From contig OV884011.1 in assembly GCA_930367205.1 (NCBI GenBank), positions 125,755,910 to 125,819,909 on the forward strand: 64,000 nucleotides of DNA, written 5' to 3'. The stretch's first letter is position 1; each line of letters opens with the position of its first letter. Below, one piece after another: positions 1 through 12,500 of the stretch. Under the pieces are notes generated by a model. The model had not been told where the DNA came from. It saw only the letters and a list, made by a program, of their open reading frames with translations, and did no database searches. This DNA comes from Acanthosoma haemorrhoidale (Eukaryota; Arthropoda; Insecta; Hemiptera; Acanthosomatidae). The position numbers were made by a program, and so were the translations under genes.

Positions 1-559
1 TGATACATAATGGTATTTTAGGATATTTTGGGTAGCTCTCCAGAGAGAGTTGTCCTGAGTGGATAAAGAGGATAGGTAAGAATTAAATGTTTGGGATCGG
101 AAGGTTGCCAACTCTCGCTTTAACAATTTACAGTTTTGATTGTAACAGCGGCGATCGGCAGGGTGTCGGGTTCTTTGCCATAAGGCTTTGGAGTGGCGTT
201 TGATGTGGATAAGGTCGAGTAGGTTTTGAGGTAAAGAAGTTTTGTTCTGGGCATACGGGGAAGGTCGAGGCTTTGAAGCATTCCATGCACATTGTTGGAT
301 TAAGGTAGTAAGGGAATGTACGGCATGGTCTAGATCATGAGGTGTTTTTAGGGTAACTTTGAGGTCAATGGAATTAGTTAGAAGTTCACGGAAGTGGTCC
401 CAGTCGACTGGACCTCTGATGAATGAGGGAGGAGGTAGTTTGGGGATGGGGTGTAACGAAAGAGTGAGGAGTAGAGGGCTATGGTCGGACGACAGGTCAT
501 CGAGCCGTGTAGTGGACGAATTTATCGATCCTATTCCATGGTGGATGAAGAAATCAAGG

Positions 560-2106
560 ATGGGTCATGGGTCCTGGGCTGCGTCAGATGGAGAGAGATC
601 TGAAGCATTCGCACAGCACCTCTCACATACTTTCACACCTCATCCCAACCAGCATAATCCATCCCACGATACGAAGGTCGAAGATTTCCTTATTTCTCCG
701 ATTCCTCTTTCACTTCCTCCAAAGGCAGTCAATCCCTCCGAGGTCCAATACCACTTAAAAAACCTACCACTCCGTAAATCTCCTGGATACGATCTTCTCA
801 CTGCTCAGATCCTTCGACAACTCCCACCCAAAGCAATAATTTTCCTCACCTATATATTTAATTGTATCCTTAGAACCACCCACTTCTCTGGAAATATTCC
901 ATCATCGTCCTCTTTCAGAAACCTGGAAAGTCCCCAAATGATCCCTCATCTTACCGCCCAATCAGTCTACTTCCAATCCTTTCAAAAGTTTTTGAAAGAA
1001 TCCTACTCAAACGCCTTTTGCCTATAGTTGAATCCAAAAACCTTCTTCCTAACCATCAATTTGGCTTTCGCTTCAGACACTCCACTGCTCAACAAGGCCT
1101 TCGCGTTGTTGACCATATATCCTCCGCACTTGAAAGCAAACACTACTGCACGGGTGCTTTCTTGGACGTAGCTCAGGCTTTTGACCGGGTATGGCACCCA
1201 GGTTTGCTTTACAAACTAAAAATCTCCTTACCGCAGACCCTTTATCTAATCCTTCAATCCTATCTGTCTAACAGGTTCTTTCGGGTCCGTTGTGGTTCAG
1301 AATACTCCGATTATTACCCCATAGAAGCAGGAGTTCCTCAAGGCAGCGTCCTTGCCCCTATCCTGTGTACCCTTTTCACTGCTGACATTCCGTTAAGTCC
1401 TAGCACCTTCCTTGCAACTTTTGCTGACGACACAGCAATTCTCTCGTCACATCCCAATCCGTCAACGGCATCCTACAACCTCCAAAATCACCTCACTAAG
1501 ATAGAGAAGTGGTGCAACATCTGGCGCATCAAGGTCAATGAAGGCAAATACGTTCACACCACATTTACTCTCCGTCGAGGATCCTGCCCGTCCGTAACCT
1601 TCAATTCAATTCCGCTTCCCATGTCCAATACAGTTAGATATCTAGGTTTTCATCTAGACAAAAGACTGACTTGGAACCCTCACACAAGACTTAAAAGACA
1701 AGAATCGAACAGACGGTTTGGACAGTTATACAGACTACTGAACAGAAACTCTAACCTCACACTAGAAAACAAACTCCACGTATACAAACAGTTATTAAAA
1801 CCAATTTGGACTTACGGAATAGAGTTATGGGGGACAGCCAAACCATCGAACATCAAACGTATCCAAACATTCCAATCCAAAGTCCTCAGAACCATAGTCA
1901 ACGCACCCTTTTATATTAAAAACTCATCCCTTCACAGAGATCTCCATGTACCAACTGTCCTCGACCTTATACCCTCAAGATTTTCCAAATTTCACCAAAA
2001 CCTTTCCGCACATCCGAATCCTTTGGTCGACTCCATATCCAGTAACATTCATCCTTACAATCCTCCTCGACGCCTAAAACGGCGGTGGCCTCGCGACCTA
2101 TTATAA
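560..2106 (+). pseudogene. reverse transcriptase of Jockey-like family A (frameshifted)
   Basis: Reverse transcriptase for target-primed copying of element RNA. The first part (to about 900) carries the RT N-terminus (KSPGYDLLTAQIL). A frameshift near 900 moves the reading frame, and SYRPISLLPILSKVFERIL then continues into a long frame ending at 2106. That frame contains FLDVAQAFDRVWH, GVPQGSVLAPILCTLFTADIP-type motif B and the catalytic FADD (LATFADDTAIL). The C-terminal thumb and tail ([32 protein letters not shown]) are typical of Jockey-clade elements. The endonuclease that should precede it is on the opposite strand to the left. The catalytic aspartates are present, so decay is recent to moderate, but no full ORF remains. 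Confidence 0.85.
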
Positions 2107-2317
2107 ATAGACATTCTATGTCATGGGGTCCTGGCACTGGCCATCATCCCCACTCATGTCCTGAGCGTGTGTGGCTCTCTTGCCCTCTCTGTGGCCTGCG
2201 CCGGATGGCGCCACGGCCGGAGAGGGGGCGGGGGGAGCTTCGCTGCTTCCGGCCTTTCCGCCAGCTTGCTGGGGGATTGGCTTCGGGGGCGGGGGGGCTC
2301 CTGGGCTGAATCTGTAT

Positions 2318-2380
2318 GTATATAGGTATGAATGGACTGTATATAGGTATGAATGGAATTGTATATAAGGTATGAATGAT
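2318..2380 (+). repeat. three imperfect ~20-bp repeats in the 3' UTR of family A
   Basis: The segment contains three near copies of a unit like tgtatataggtatgaatg just before the polyadenylation signal of the Jockey-like element. The 3' UTR of the second family A copy (48950-49020, - strand) also contains tatgaatg motifs, so the array appears to be a family feature. Confidence 0.6.
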
Positions 2381-2459
2381 CTCTCAGCACAATTATTAAT
2401 GCTGGAAAAGGCAAATTGTAATTTTTTTCAATAAAGAATTTAAAGATAATGTTAGTGTA

Positions 2460-4360
2460 TAGTTATATTATACAAAATTACAATCTCAACACATTTGAGA
2501 ATTCGATTTTAAGGTATTCTTTGATGAATAGTCAACTAAATTCCCATCCTGTTATATACATTATTAATCAGGACATCGAGTTTTTTTTAAATTGATGTAA
2601 GATAAAAATACTTTTTTTTTAATGAACGAATAATTAATTATATAAAGGCACTTAACCATATTACATAGTGGTTTCATTGTTTTTATCATTATTTTGGCAT
2701 CAAGTGAAAGAAATTACATTGAAAAATTATATGTACATAAAATAAAATGAGGTTGCGAAACGTGGTAGTGAAAATCGTTATTTTTTGAAAAAATGACATA
2801 TATTTATTTATCTCAATGGTTTATGGTACGAGAGCGGGTAACAATTGATATCGGAGCTAACAGGAGCTTTGAGACTCTCTGTAAGTATCCTATTCAAAAT
2901 TACATAGCTCTTTTTTTATACGATTAATTCTTAAAAATATTGTTTGGTACTTTTATTCAATGAAACCAACATTCCTTAAACGAATTATCCCTGAAAATAT
3001 TACTGAATAAAATGGCGGAGTTTCATCTTGCTCCGAGCACCGTTTAATTATGCAATAATATTTTACTAAATAAAATTTTATCTTTTTGTACGTAATCCTT
3101 CTGTTGTTTAAGTTGAAGATCTCATTTTCCGTGGTTTTCTGTTATCCGCAAGACACTCAACCCCTAATTGCCACGGATAACCGACACTCTAATGTAGCTC
3201 ACCACCACTTACCCTATATCACTACATTTAAAATAGGTTTTAATAAATGTCTGCCTGATTTTGAAATTTCATGTGATTCCGATAGCCATGTTGGAACATG
3301 AATGTTCTTGTTTGAGAGTTTGTTTATTGTAATTTGAATGAAAATAACAAACAAATGTACATTCACTTACAGTAAATAATGTAATCAGAAACTTACAGGT
3401 TCCAACCGAACCAAGGAACAGGCAGCGAGTTTACCAGCAAAAGCTAACGTAAACTCTTTAGCCGACTCATCGGCCTAAATCAAACTGTGATTTGATACGC
3501 AACACTTTTCACAGGTCACAAGATTCTAACATGTTTTTACTTTAATCGATTAATTGAAAGGGTCCTAATTTCCAGGTTACGGTGAGGTTAGTAGCAGCTG
3601 CCCTATATAGTTCATTTTTTAAAAGGGAGGGGGGCTCGATTTTCTTTTGTCGTAAAAAAAAATATATTAAGTATATTCTTGTAAACATTTTTATAATTTC
3701 CTTACAAGAAAAAAATAATTTTAAAAATCAAGTCATGCTGATGTTTCACACAATTAAGGATTTGTTTAACATAAAATAATAACTCCCTTTTAATAGATAT
3801 ATCCATCAAATAATCTAAGTGGGCCCATTAGTTAAATTAAACTATTAGTATATTTATTTCAAATCAAAATACCACTTATTGAATCATCACATCAGCTCAA
3901 GAAGTAAGCAGCTGAAATTGTGCATGACTTGCCTTAGAATATAGTAGAAGTTCATTAAGAAAGATTTATGAAAATTCGACCTCTTACATGTCTGAAATCG
4001 GCCTAACCCTTAAACCCATTTATCAAGTTCAAGCTGAAAACCGTATGGTGATTCTTTAGCCAAAAGACCGAACGAAAAATGTAATTTATATATAAACTTT
4101 ATAAAATTCTTCCACCAGATTAATAAATATCGAAATGTTTATTACTATTAAAAAGCAATTCTCTGTTTTTAGTTAACATACAAATTGAAAAGTGGTATAT
4201 TTTAATTCAATTATTTGTAACCAAGAATTTAAAAGATGCTTCACTTTGTACAGCTACTAAACACCTCCAAACTCAAACGAGACTAGTCATCCATTAAGGA
4301 GTGGTAATGGTAATTGGTTAAAAACCGGCATAAACAAAGCTAATTTGATATGAACGTACT
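2460..4360. other. AT-rich intergenic DNA, nothing recognised
   Basis: No reading frame with coding character, no RNA gene and no repeat with visible boundaries was found. Short open frames here (for example 3086-3301) show no recognisable motif. Confidence 0.5.
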
Positions 4361-4369
4361 TGCAAACTA

Positions 4370-5035
4370 TCTTTTCTACTCACGACAACCTTTTTGACGA
4401 CAGGCATACAAACAACGTCACCTCATTCCTGAACTCGCCACATCCACTAGATCCACCTCCACTTTACTCCAGGTAAACCAAAAATTAAGAAATGAAACGA
4501 CGAATTGCACTACGAAAATATTTGATTGGACGACGATCGAACTTATCTCTTGAAAACAAACTGACTGTAAATAAATATACCAATATATCATTTACCCAAT
4601 TTGTACGTAAAGCTGTGGGGATCAGATACCAAATCTAACATTAACATAATTCAGACGCTAAATCGCAGATATTGCACAGTGACTTGAACGTATCATCCGT
4701 ACAAGAAGTATACATAGGATAGACAACGCACATTTCGCGAAAGAAATGGACATAAGAAAGGTACACATTAACGCCTTATCCTCGCAAACACTTCCTGAAA
4801 AGCCTCCTTCACGTCAAAAGGCAACTTCACGTCACGTGCCACAGCAGTGGAGTCTACACTATAGCTTATTTTCTAATCTTCTAGTCATATAATGTTATAG
4901 TGGTAATTTATTCTGCCGTTGTAAATATTATAATATAATGTCGTAATATGATGTTGTAATGTAAATTGTAATATAATGTTAATATAAAACATATTATGTT
5001 GTTCAAATAAATGACACAATAAAGTTTTAAAAAAG
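4370..5035 (+). mobile_element. degenerate non-LTR retrotransposon 3' end
   Basis: A decayed RT C-terminus is visible around 4545-4580 (SNLSLENKLTV), matching the position of SNLTLENKLHVYKQLL in family A. It is followed by frame-broken sequence resembling the thumb domain. The stretch ends in an AT-rich tail with AATAAAG at about 5020 followed by an A-run, as expected for a poly(A)-ended non-LTR element. Most of the RT is missing or scrambled, so the family assignment is tentative. Confidence 0.5.
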
Positions 5036-5039
5036 CTTT

Positions 5040-8000
5040 ACTTTAATTGACTATGTGAGAGTTGGAGTGGTGAACCATCATGGCCAACGTCACAAATCAT
5101 ATGTGGCACCTCAAAGTCGTGGGATTGACACCGTCTCAACCCCCTCTTTCAATCTACTGCATCCCCAAGGCGTAGTGTTAAGCTCACGTGACATCGAGGA
5201 AATCATCTCAGCTCTAGCTTTCAACAATTTAACAAATTCAAAGTCTGACCTTAACTTGAGAACATAACATGGACATGCGCCTGAAGGAAATTTTGTAATA
5301 TGGAGAGGAAATTGGAAATCAAGGGAATGTAGATACATTGATTTTTCTGGTCATTGAAATTTTATTTCAAGTGACCGTGGTGTTGAGCAATGTACGTGAC
5401 TTTCCCAAGTGACGTAGATGCATTTTCCCATTTTGGAGTCCCTTAGTGTACATTCTTCTCATCGGGTTGACATTTGGTAAATAAAATTTGTATCATTCGA
5501 ATTGTGTACCAGTTCATAGCGGGTATTATAGGTATCGGAGTGTTTTTTTTCAAACCCCTAGAACCCCCATCAAGAAATCAAGTTTCCGAACTAACAAAGC
5601 TTTTATTTTAGCTTTTATTTCACTAGCTTTTATTTATTTTATTATCATCTTCATGTTGAGGTCGGAAACTTTTCAGACCACCTGTGTAAGACATCTACTC
5701 TCTTTCCAAAGCGTTATTGATTTATACCCGAACGTTTGGCTATCTTATATGGATAACCAACCCAAGAAAGTGCTATAGTTATCATGAACATGGAACCTAG
5801 AGGATGGCGGCATAGTCCATCGAAAACATTGGGGTATAAATCGATAAAGCTGTGGTGAGACAGAAGGTGTTTCATTTCATAATATGCACACCCCACCTCG
5901 GCAGCACACCATCGGTAATGGAAACTCTTTTGTTTTCATCCCTTTGTATGTCTGACTTTATGTCCATATTAGTATTCAGAGTTTCCGGCTGTACTATAAT
6001 AGAATATTTGTATTCTTATATCTAGTTATATACTTTATTTTATATTACATATAAAGGACAGATTTATTATAACAAGGAGATACAATATATTATCCAATTA
6101 AAAGAAGGCTTTTTTTTTCTACCAGATTATGTGGTAATAGAATATTATATGAGTTCTGAAAATATCAATATCTATAATATTCTAATACAAAATTATAACA
6201 CACAATAAATTTTAATATTAGTTAAAATTATAACCAAAGTAAAAATAAACTATTTATTCACCAATTACAAATGACCTGACTCTTAGTGCTTGCTTGACAG
6301 AGTCTAATTTTTTTAATAATCGTCGGAGAAAGAATGGGTTTTAATTACTGAATTTCGTTTATTTGCACTACAATATTAGAAAACTAAAATAAGCTAAGGG
6401 GTCCATACATTGCACTGGAGAAAATGAACCAAGTCATTTGATTTAGTGTAATAGGTGATATTTCGAATAGATAGTTTTATCAAGTAAGAAGTCCAAAGCT
6501 GAAGGAGTGTATTTAAGAAAATTTAAGATACCTTGTCATTTAAGTAATTACTAATAACTTTCATTTGAACGCTTGACAGCATGAATGTTTGCACAACAGT
6601 TCTGTGATGCTAAAAAAAAAAGAAACCTCACGAAAACTTATTGGGGGTTATAATAAAAATAATTACTTTTCTGTCATATTCAGTAGGATATCAAATTAAG
6701 GAGCTCATTGTCGTGTTAATGATATGTATGGATGTGTTGTATGGTTTTGGAAATTAGGATATTAGCGAGTAGAATATAACTTATTAAAATACTTTTAAAC
6801 TCGAATTGAAATCGTTTTTACAACCTTAAAGAATTCCATTGCAATCTTTTCTTGTGCAATTCCCCACGCTTTACTTGATTTTTTCTTAGTGTTTAGACAA
6901 CTTGATCTGCACTCTGAAGACCTGAGCAATTCTCAGCGCAACGAGGATAGAATAAAAAAGATAACAGTTTATTCGTGTTGCTCAACTTATTTCCAGCACA
7001 AATCAACATAGATTAGTTTATTTTGCAGATTAAACTTTATTACACTTTGATTGCGTTGCAGTTGTTTGCTAGATTCCTATTATCACTTCCAGAATCTTTT
7101 TTAGAAAGCTGGAGTTGATCAAATTGTTCACTAGTGCTGACTGGTCTAAGGAGCAGCCAATTCAGGGTAGAGATCCCTGGATCACTTTTACCACACATGA
7201 CCTGTCTTTTCACCTTTTATATTGCTTACTTTCACGATTCGAGACAGCATTAAGAACACAATTTGGTGTGTTGATGGGATAGTCAACGCTCATTTCTGAT
7301 CAATGTTGATCATGACAATAATATTATTGTTAGGATATTGCTCCTTGGGTGCACGCTTCCTTACAGGATAAAATGGCTCTATAACATTCAATCTTAACAA
7401 TCAATTATATGAGGACTCGAAATGTTATACTGATGTTATCCACATGGAGCACTAAAACACCACACTTACTGTTTTTATTTTTATTTATTTTAATGGAGGC
7501 AACAACAAAGGTGATATTTAACAAGAATAAACCATTTGTCATCTAATTATTATTTAAAATATTTTAAGACATAATAATATTTTTTGCCGTAGTCAGTCAT
7601 ATTAACCAATTTTAACAGGTTACCGTACAATACGTTTCGTCGTTGTCGTAGAGCTTAGCGTAGCAACAAATGTTGGATTGCCGTAAAGTGAACAAACTAA
7701 AAAGGTAAACATTGGTCTAATGTGTGGGCTTTTGTCCAATGTTTGAGAGATACAAAATCAGTTGGTAGTATTAAGTACAAATTCATTTTAATTGTTATTG
7801 GTTAAAACGAAAAAATGAACTGGAACAGCGTTTTCATATCCTTAACGAGGCTTACTAAAAGGAGTAGATGGTACCATGGCATTCGCTTGAGACTAGTTGG
7901 CACGGCGTCTGGACAGAGATCGAGGTGGCCTTCGAATCCTGAAAACAGGAAGTAAAAAAATCAGGGTTAACCATTCTAGTAGCCCTGTCACTACTTTTTC

Positions 8001-8790
8001 TTTTTAACTATTTTTTTTGTAATTTACGCCAGTGGGATCACATAGCAACGCTAAATAATTATTAATAGTAAATGTTTATATTTGGTTACGATTATTTGGT
8101 TATCAATATTTGTACTGCTCACGTTTTCGTCTTCTAAATAGATGTATTTGTGTCAGTTGTGTAGGTCCGATTTTTAATTAAGGTAAAGCACAATTCATTC
8201 ACATCCAATGTCTTCACTACTAATATTTATGTCACACGTTTAATATTTTCTCAGCGTGACCCCTGGGAGTGACACGCCAAGCACTTATAAGTAACATGAT
8301 ACACTCATTTTAAATATCGTTACGTATGGTAATGTTGCAAATGCAATTATTCGGTCACATTATTTTTAAATAAATAAATAATGATGAGACTATAGCGAAC
8401 CCAGCTCTAATTCAATATGAAATAGTAATATTTCCGAAGCCAAAGGTATTACAAAATTTCACCATTGATTTCCGGTTCGTTTTTGCAAAAAAAAACAGTG
8501 TTCATAACAATTCTATTTTTACAGTAATTCTTGTTGATAGTACGTTTGACACTCTAATATCTTTTGTTAAAACTACATTTTTGTGGACTGTTTTAAAAAC
8601 AATGTACACAAACAATGTCCTAAATTTTCTTTACTTCTTGAAAGTAACACGAAGTAAAATAAGTTATAAAAATTACTGCCGCATTGTGGAATTTTATAAT
8701 TATAAAACAGTTTTACAAAATAAATGATGGTTAATCGCTTAAGCAACAAGTTGAATGTGATATGATTCAGGGCTTAAGGGCAATAGTGAT
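5040..8790. other. AT-rich intergenic DNA with one imperfect inverted repeat
   Basis: No gene is recognised. The only structure noticed is an imperfect inverted repeat at about 5675-5885 (listed separately). Short open frames at 5055-5267 and 5488-5778 have no family signature and are treated as chance. Confidence 0.5.
5675..5885. repeat. imperfect inverted repeat, arms about 55 bp
   Basis: The left arm (about 5680-5735) contains ttgatttatacccgaacgtt. The right arm (about 5822-5880), read on the - strand, contains tcgatttataccccaatgtt after a similar flank. Both arms read HLLS..S.IDLYPNV in one frame on opposite strands. The spacer is about 85 bp. This could be a remnant of a small foldback element or MITE. 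Confidence 0.45.
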
Positions 8791-8794
8791 TTTT

Positions 8795-9300
8795 TTTTTC
8801 TGTCCTTTATTCATAACGTTACAATTAGTTTATACAACATGAAACATTGTGATCAGAGTATAAACACTTTTTTATTACATGTCTATTTACAAACGTTAGC
8901 GAGGCCACTGCCGCTTTAGGAGGATAATCGTGAAGACAGGTTTTACTGCATAAGGAGTTGACTACAAGATGGATGAGTGAGTAGGTTTTCATGGAATATT
9001 GATGTAAAGTGATTGATCCTAAGGTAAAGGATTAGGAGTAAGGAAGCATTGAACATAGTTCTGAGAAATTCCTCTAGCTACAAATTTGGCCTGTACGCAT
9101 TTCCTTTCATAGGGCCTGTTTAATTACACCAGTCCTCTACTTCTACGAGATGAATTCGCAGGTTGCCTGATCCGGTCAGCGGATCAGAATGAGAAAGGCT
9201 TGGAACGAGACGTTATGTCATCAGCAAAAGTTGCAAGGAAGGTGCTTGGTCATCTCTAGGTAAGATGAGACCTGCCCCTGGTGCCTAAAATTACAAATCT
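8795..9300 (-). mobile_element. Jockey-like family A fragment (copy 3), degraded
   Basis: Read on the - strand, 9205-9240 encodes STFLATFADD, matching the catalytic motif block of family A (PSTFLATFADDTAIL). At 8900-8930 the - strand has cctcc...cggcagtggcctcgc, matching the terminal RRLKRRWPRDLL codons. The segment between is shorter than in copy 1, so part of the RT is deleted. The low-coordinate end has a run matching an AT-rich 3' tail. Confidence 0.7.
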
Positions 9301-9330
9301 TGCGCGGAAGTATTCTTGACTTATACTTGA

Positions 9331-9550
9331 TATACACTGCCTGCCAAAAGTTTAAGAGCACCCTAAATATTGTAATTTTTATGCAATAATATTTTTATAT
9401 TTGGTTCTTGAATTATTATATATTTTTATAATTCATAAAGTGTGGTCACAATGTTTATTATAAATATTATAATAAAAATGTTTGGTTTCAAAATCTTCTG
9501 TTTTTTTATGATTTATCCAGTGGTCTTAAACGTTTGACAGGCAGTGTATA
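9331..9550. mobile_element. Tc1/mariner-type MITE
   Basis: The segment is bounded by near-perfect terminal inverted repeats. The left end reads tacactgcctgccaaaagt and the reverse complement of the right end reads tacactgcctgtcaaacgt, both continuing as ttaaga-cac. The ends sit in TA-rich dinucleotides consistent with a TA target duplication. The cactgcctg terminus resembles Tc1-like ends. The interior (about 160 bp) is AT-rich and non-coding, so this is a non-autonomous derivative. Confidence 0.85.
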
Positions 9551-9554
9551 TACT

Positions 9555-12500
9555 AGACTGTTTAGATACTATATGCTTGATTAATAAATTCATTTTCGGA
9601 TAGCGTCTTGACGTAATTGATGTATCCACCTCATGGCCATATACAATTAATAAAAAAAAATATACAGTGCTATACGAAACGAAACTGGACGGAAACTTAG
9701 AAAACAGTTTTTAGCAATTACACTAAATCATTTGAGGGGTGAACACGGCATTTAAAAGATGACACAGTATGGCTGAAGGCTGGTCAGGCAACACCAGGAA
9801 CATGCGAACTTCTAATCTGAACCACGCCCTCCGAGGTTATTAGACACCCAGTATGATTTCTATTTAATGGGTCGGCCACTTCAGAAGTGTCACCATTAGG
9901 CTCTATTTTTTTTCAGGACATTAATTGTTCGTGAGAACGCTTTCGGTGACCGTATTTCTCAAGCACCTGCCTTATTATGTGATTAAAATGAATACAAGCA
10001 GCAAAAACACATACTAGGTTTCATTTATCATTTATTTTTATGTCATTATAAGATAATTGGGAATAGTTTTTAGAGAAAGTGGAGTATTTTTGAGTCCTCT
10101 AATATGTCAATATAAACCTTTGTTCAAATTAGTAGTCCTAAATGTAATTCCATCTTCAATTCGTTATGTAAATAATATATACATGCAGTTCATGAGATTC
10201 ATGTACAATTTGGGGGAATAAAAATTGTAGATCGATGTTTATATTATGGAAATAAATTGTCTCTCCACAAAGTTTTTATTTAGAAAAAAACGTACTTTAC
10301 TTTGCTAAACACTAAAATATCTGGCTAAGAATACAATATTTTCCCTCCATTTATTGAAATTAAAATATGTATGTAACCAATTCGAGTCTTGTGGTGCATC
10401 ACATGGCTTTACTAAGCCTGATACAACAATTGTAATGTTCAGTTAATATCATAATTCACAAAGACCAAAACAGACTGACTTCAAGAGGAAAATATGATAG
10501 TTTCTGATTTAAAAAAAAAAAAATTAGAACAAAAGTGCTGAGATTCTTTTCGAATCATAAATGGGTTCTCCTAGAAAGGGTGAATCCTTGCCCCCTCACC
10601 TTTATGGGTTTTCTAGCGATGGTATATGTGAGAAATAACAAAAAATGACGCCACTATAAAGATTTGAGAAAATTAAAGAAATTACGAATTCACAATGGAT
10701 AATTTTTTGGTTTCATTATTTTGAGGGTTGATAAGGTAAGGTTAGAAGATTTGAAAAATATTTAATCTAGAGTTATAGATCTGTAAAACGGTAGGTGGCG
10801 TTTCCCAGAGTTTTGTTCTGTTTCATTCCAGGTAGTGATTTGAATTCTTGCGGGGACTTAATGTGTTGCTTTTTTAAGGTAAGGAGAGGGGATGCATGCC
10901 CGAACATTTACAGTGCTGTCAAGAGTTGCTACCTATTTTCAATCGTTTTGAAATGTAGCTTTATTATGGTGCATTTTTTCACTCTAATTAAAAAAGGTAA
11001 GTAAATTAATTTTTTATCACCAGGAGTGGTTATTTCAATTCATTAGTTTTGAGATTCGAGCAGCGGGTATAATATATTAACTATTTAACACGCACAGGAT
11101 CACTCTAAATACTTTTTGGAGGAATAAATATTTGGTAATTTATGCTTCATTCAGTACTTTGATTGGCCCTTTCCAGGAGAACGACCCAAATAGTAATCAA
11201 TCTGTGCAATTTCCCTATAAAACGAACGTTTTCATTAATGTTTACCTTACTCTTTAACCCAGAAACCAAGGCAATCCATTAATGTCTACCGGTTAATATA
11301 AGTTGTCAGGGTGGCATGCGCAAACCTTCTACCATTATCCATTTCCATCGATCATTTCACCTCCAATTTCCTTCCAACCTTTCTCAAGTTGAGGCCTGGT
11401 TTCCTTAGCATGGTCCCAGGGATTCATCGATCTTTGGAAGTGCTTAGTGAAGTTAATAAACTAAAATGAAATTAGAATTTTCACAAATTTTATAATCCTT
11501 CGAAAATTAGAATTTATAATTTTTGCAAATTATAATTTTTCTTCCCTTGCGAAGGCAAATGCACACAAAATATGTTTTAATCCACTGTTGGAGATTATAT
11601 CTTTCCTTTCGTCCAGCCAGTAGTTATATATATGGGGGTATGTTTGCGGGCCCCACTACAAAACAAAATGTTAACCAAGAGATATTAAAATTTGTTATAA
11701 AGTCCTAATTTATTTAAATAGCAATAATTGGAATGAAGACTTTAGTAACATGGTGGATTTCTTTGAGGAAGATCCTATTTACCTAATTACATATTTCGGT
11801 GACTGGAGTGTAAGAGTAGATTCTCTACTACCCCCAACAATAAATTATCGACGATAATTGTGCCACATGTAAGTGAAGAAAAATAGTGCAGAGTAAATTA
11901 TAAGATGAATTCGTTGATTGTTGCTATTGCCATTGTTTAGTGTTATTAAATTAAATCACTAAAGGGGAGGAGGATGGTGAATTCACATGAGTTAGTCACC
12001 AAGGTACATCGGTAAATAATCTTTATTATATCAATTTGGGATTGTAAGCTAATGGCAACAGCCATAATTTTTTACAACATTTTCCCGAATCGTCGAATTC
12101 CCCTTGTTTGCTTAATTTAAATCTCCCCCGATATCACCCACACCTCTCCCGTGGTCCTCCACACTCCTCATCCACTACACACATCCTTCAAATGGAACTT
12201 CCCCTAGTGAAAGGCTACTACCAATCCAAGATAAGTATCCTTTTTATTTTTCCCTTATTCTATTTTTATTATTTTGAGAAATCAAATTTTAAAAAAAACA
12301 GTGTTTAATAACCTAACGTCTCCAATCTATCTTCAACGACCAGCCTTTAGTCGTGGAAGGCTAGAAATAGTTTCTTAACTTTTAATGAGGATGAGTAGGT
12401 CACCTTACATTGTGTTATAGTTTATAATATTTGTTATCCTTTGTCATCCTTTCCTTAAAATGTAGTGTGGGTTACAGTAAAAGAAAAAGCATACCTTTAA

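Larger units (their letters stand above)
1..2455 (+). mobile_element. Jockey-like non-LTR retrotransposon (family A, copy 1), 5'-inverted
   Basis: A single non-LTR copy with two parts in opposite orientation. From about 560 rightwards the + strand encodes reverse transcriptase, a 3' UTR and an AATAAA at about 2430. From about 558 leftwards the - strand reads the C-terminal endonuclease domain (LDFFIHHGIGS, then LSSDHSPLLLTLS) and the linker towards the RT. The linker reaches SLWRATQNIL at the left edge, roughly where the + strand copy resumes (WAASDGERSEAF). The pieces therefore abut in the element's own order but one is flipped, the structure expected from twin priming during target-primed reverse transcription. 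Clade assignment to Jockey rests on the RT motifs and the C-terminal RRLKRRWPRDLL. The left boundary may lie at or just outside the window. The copy is inactive because of the inversion and a frameshift. Confidence 0.85.

Noticed and set aside
10795..11004. Cys-rich 69-codon frame as a small secreted protein
   Set aside because: There is no cleavable signal pattern, splice context or repeat conservation; the length is expected by chance in this AT-rich DNA.
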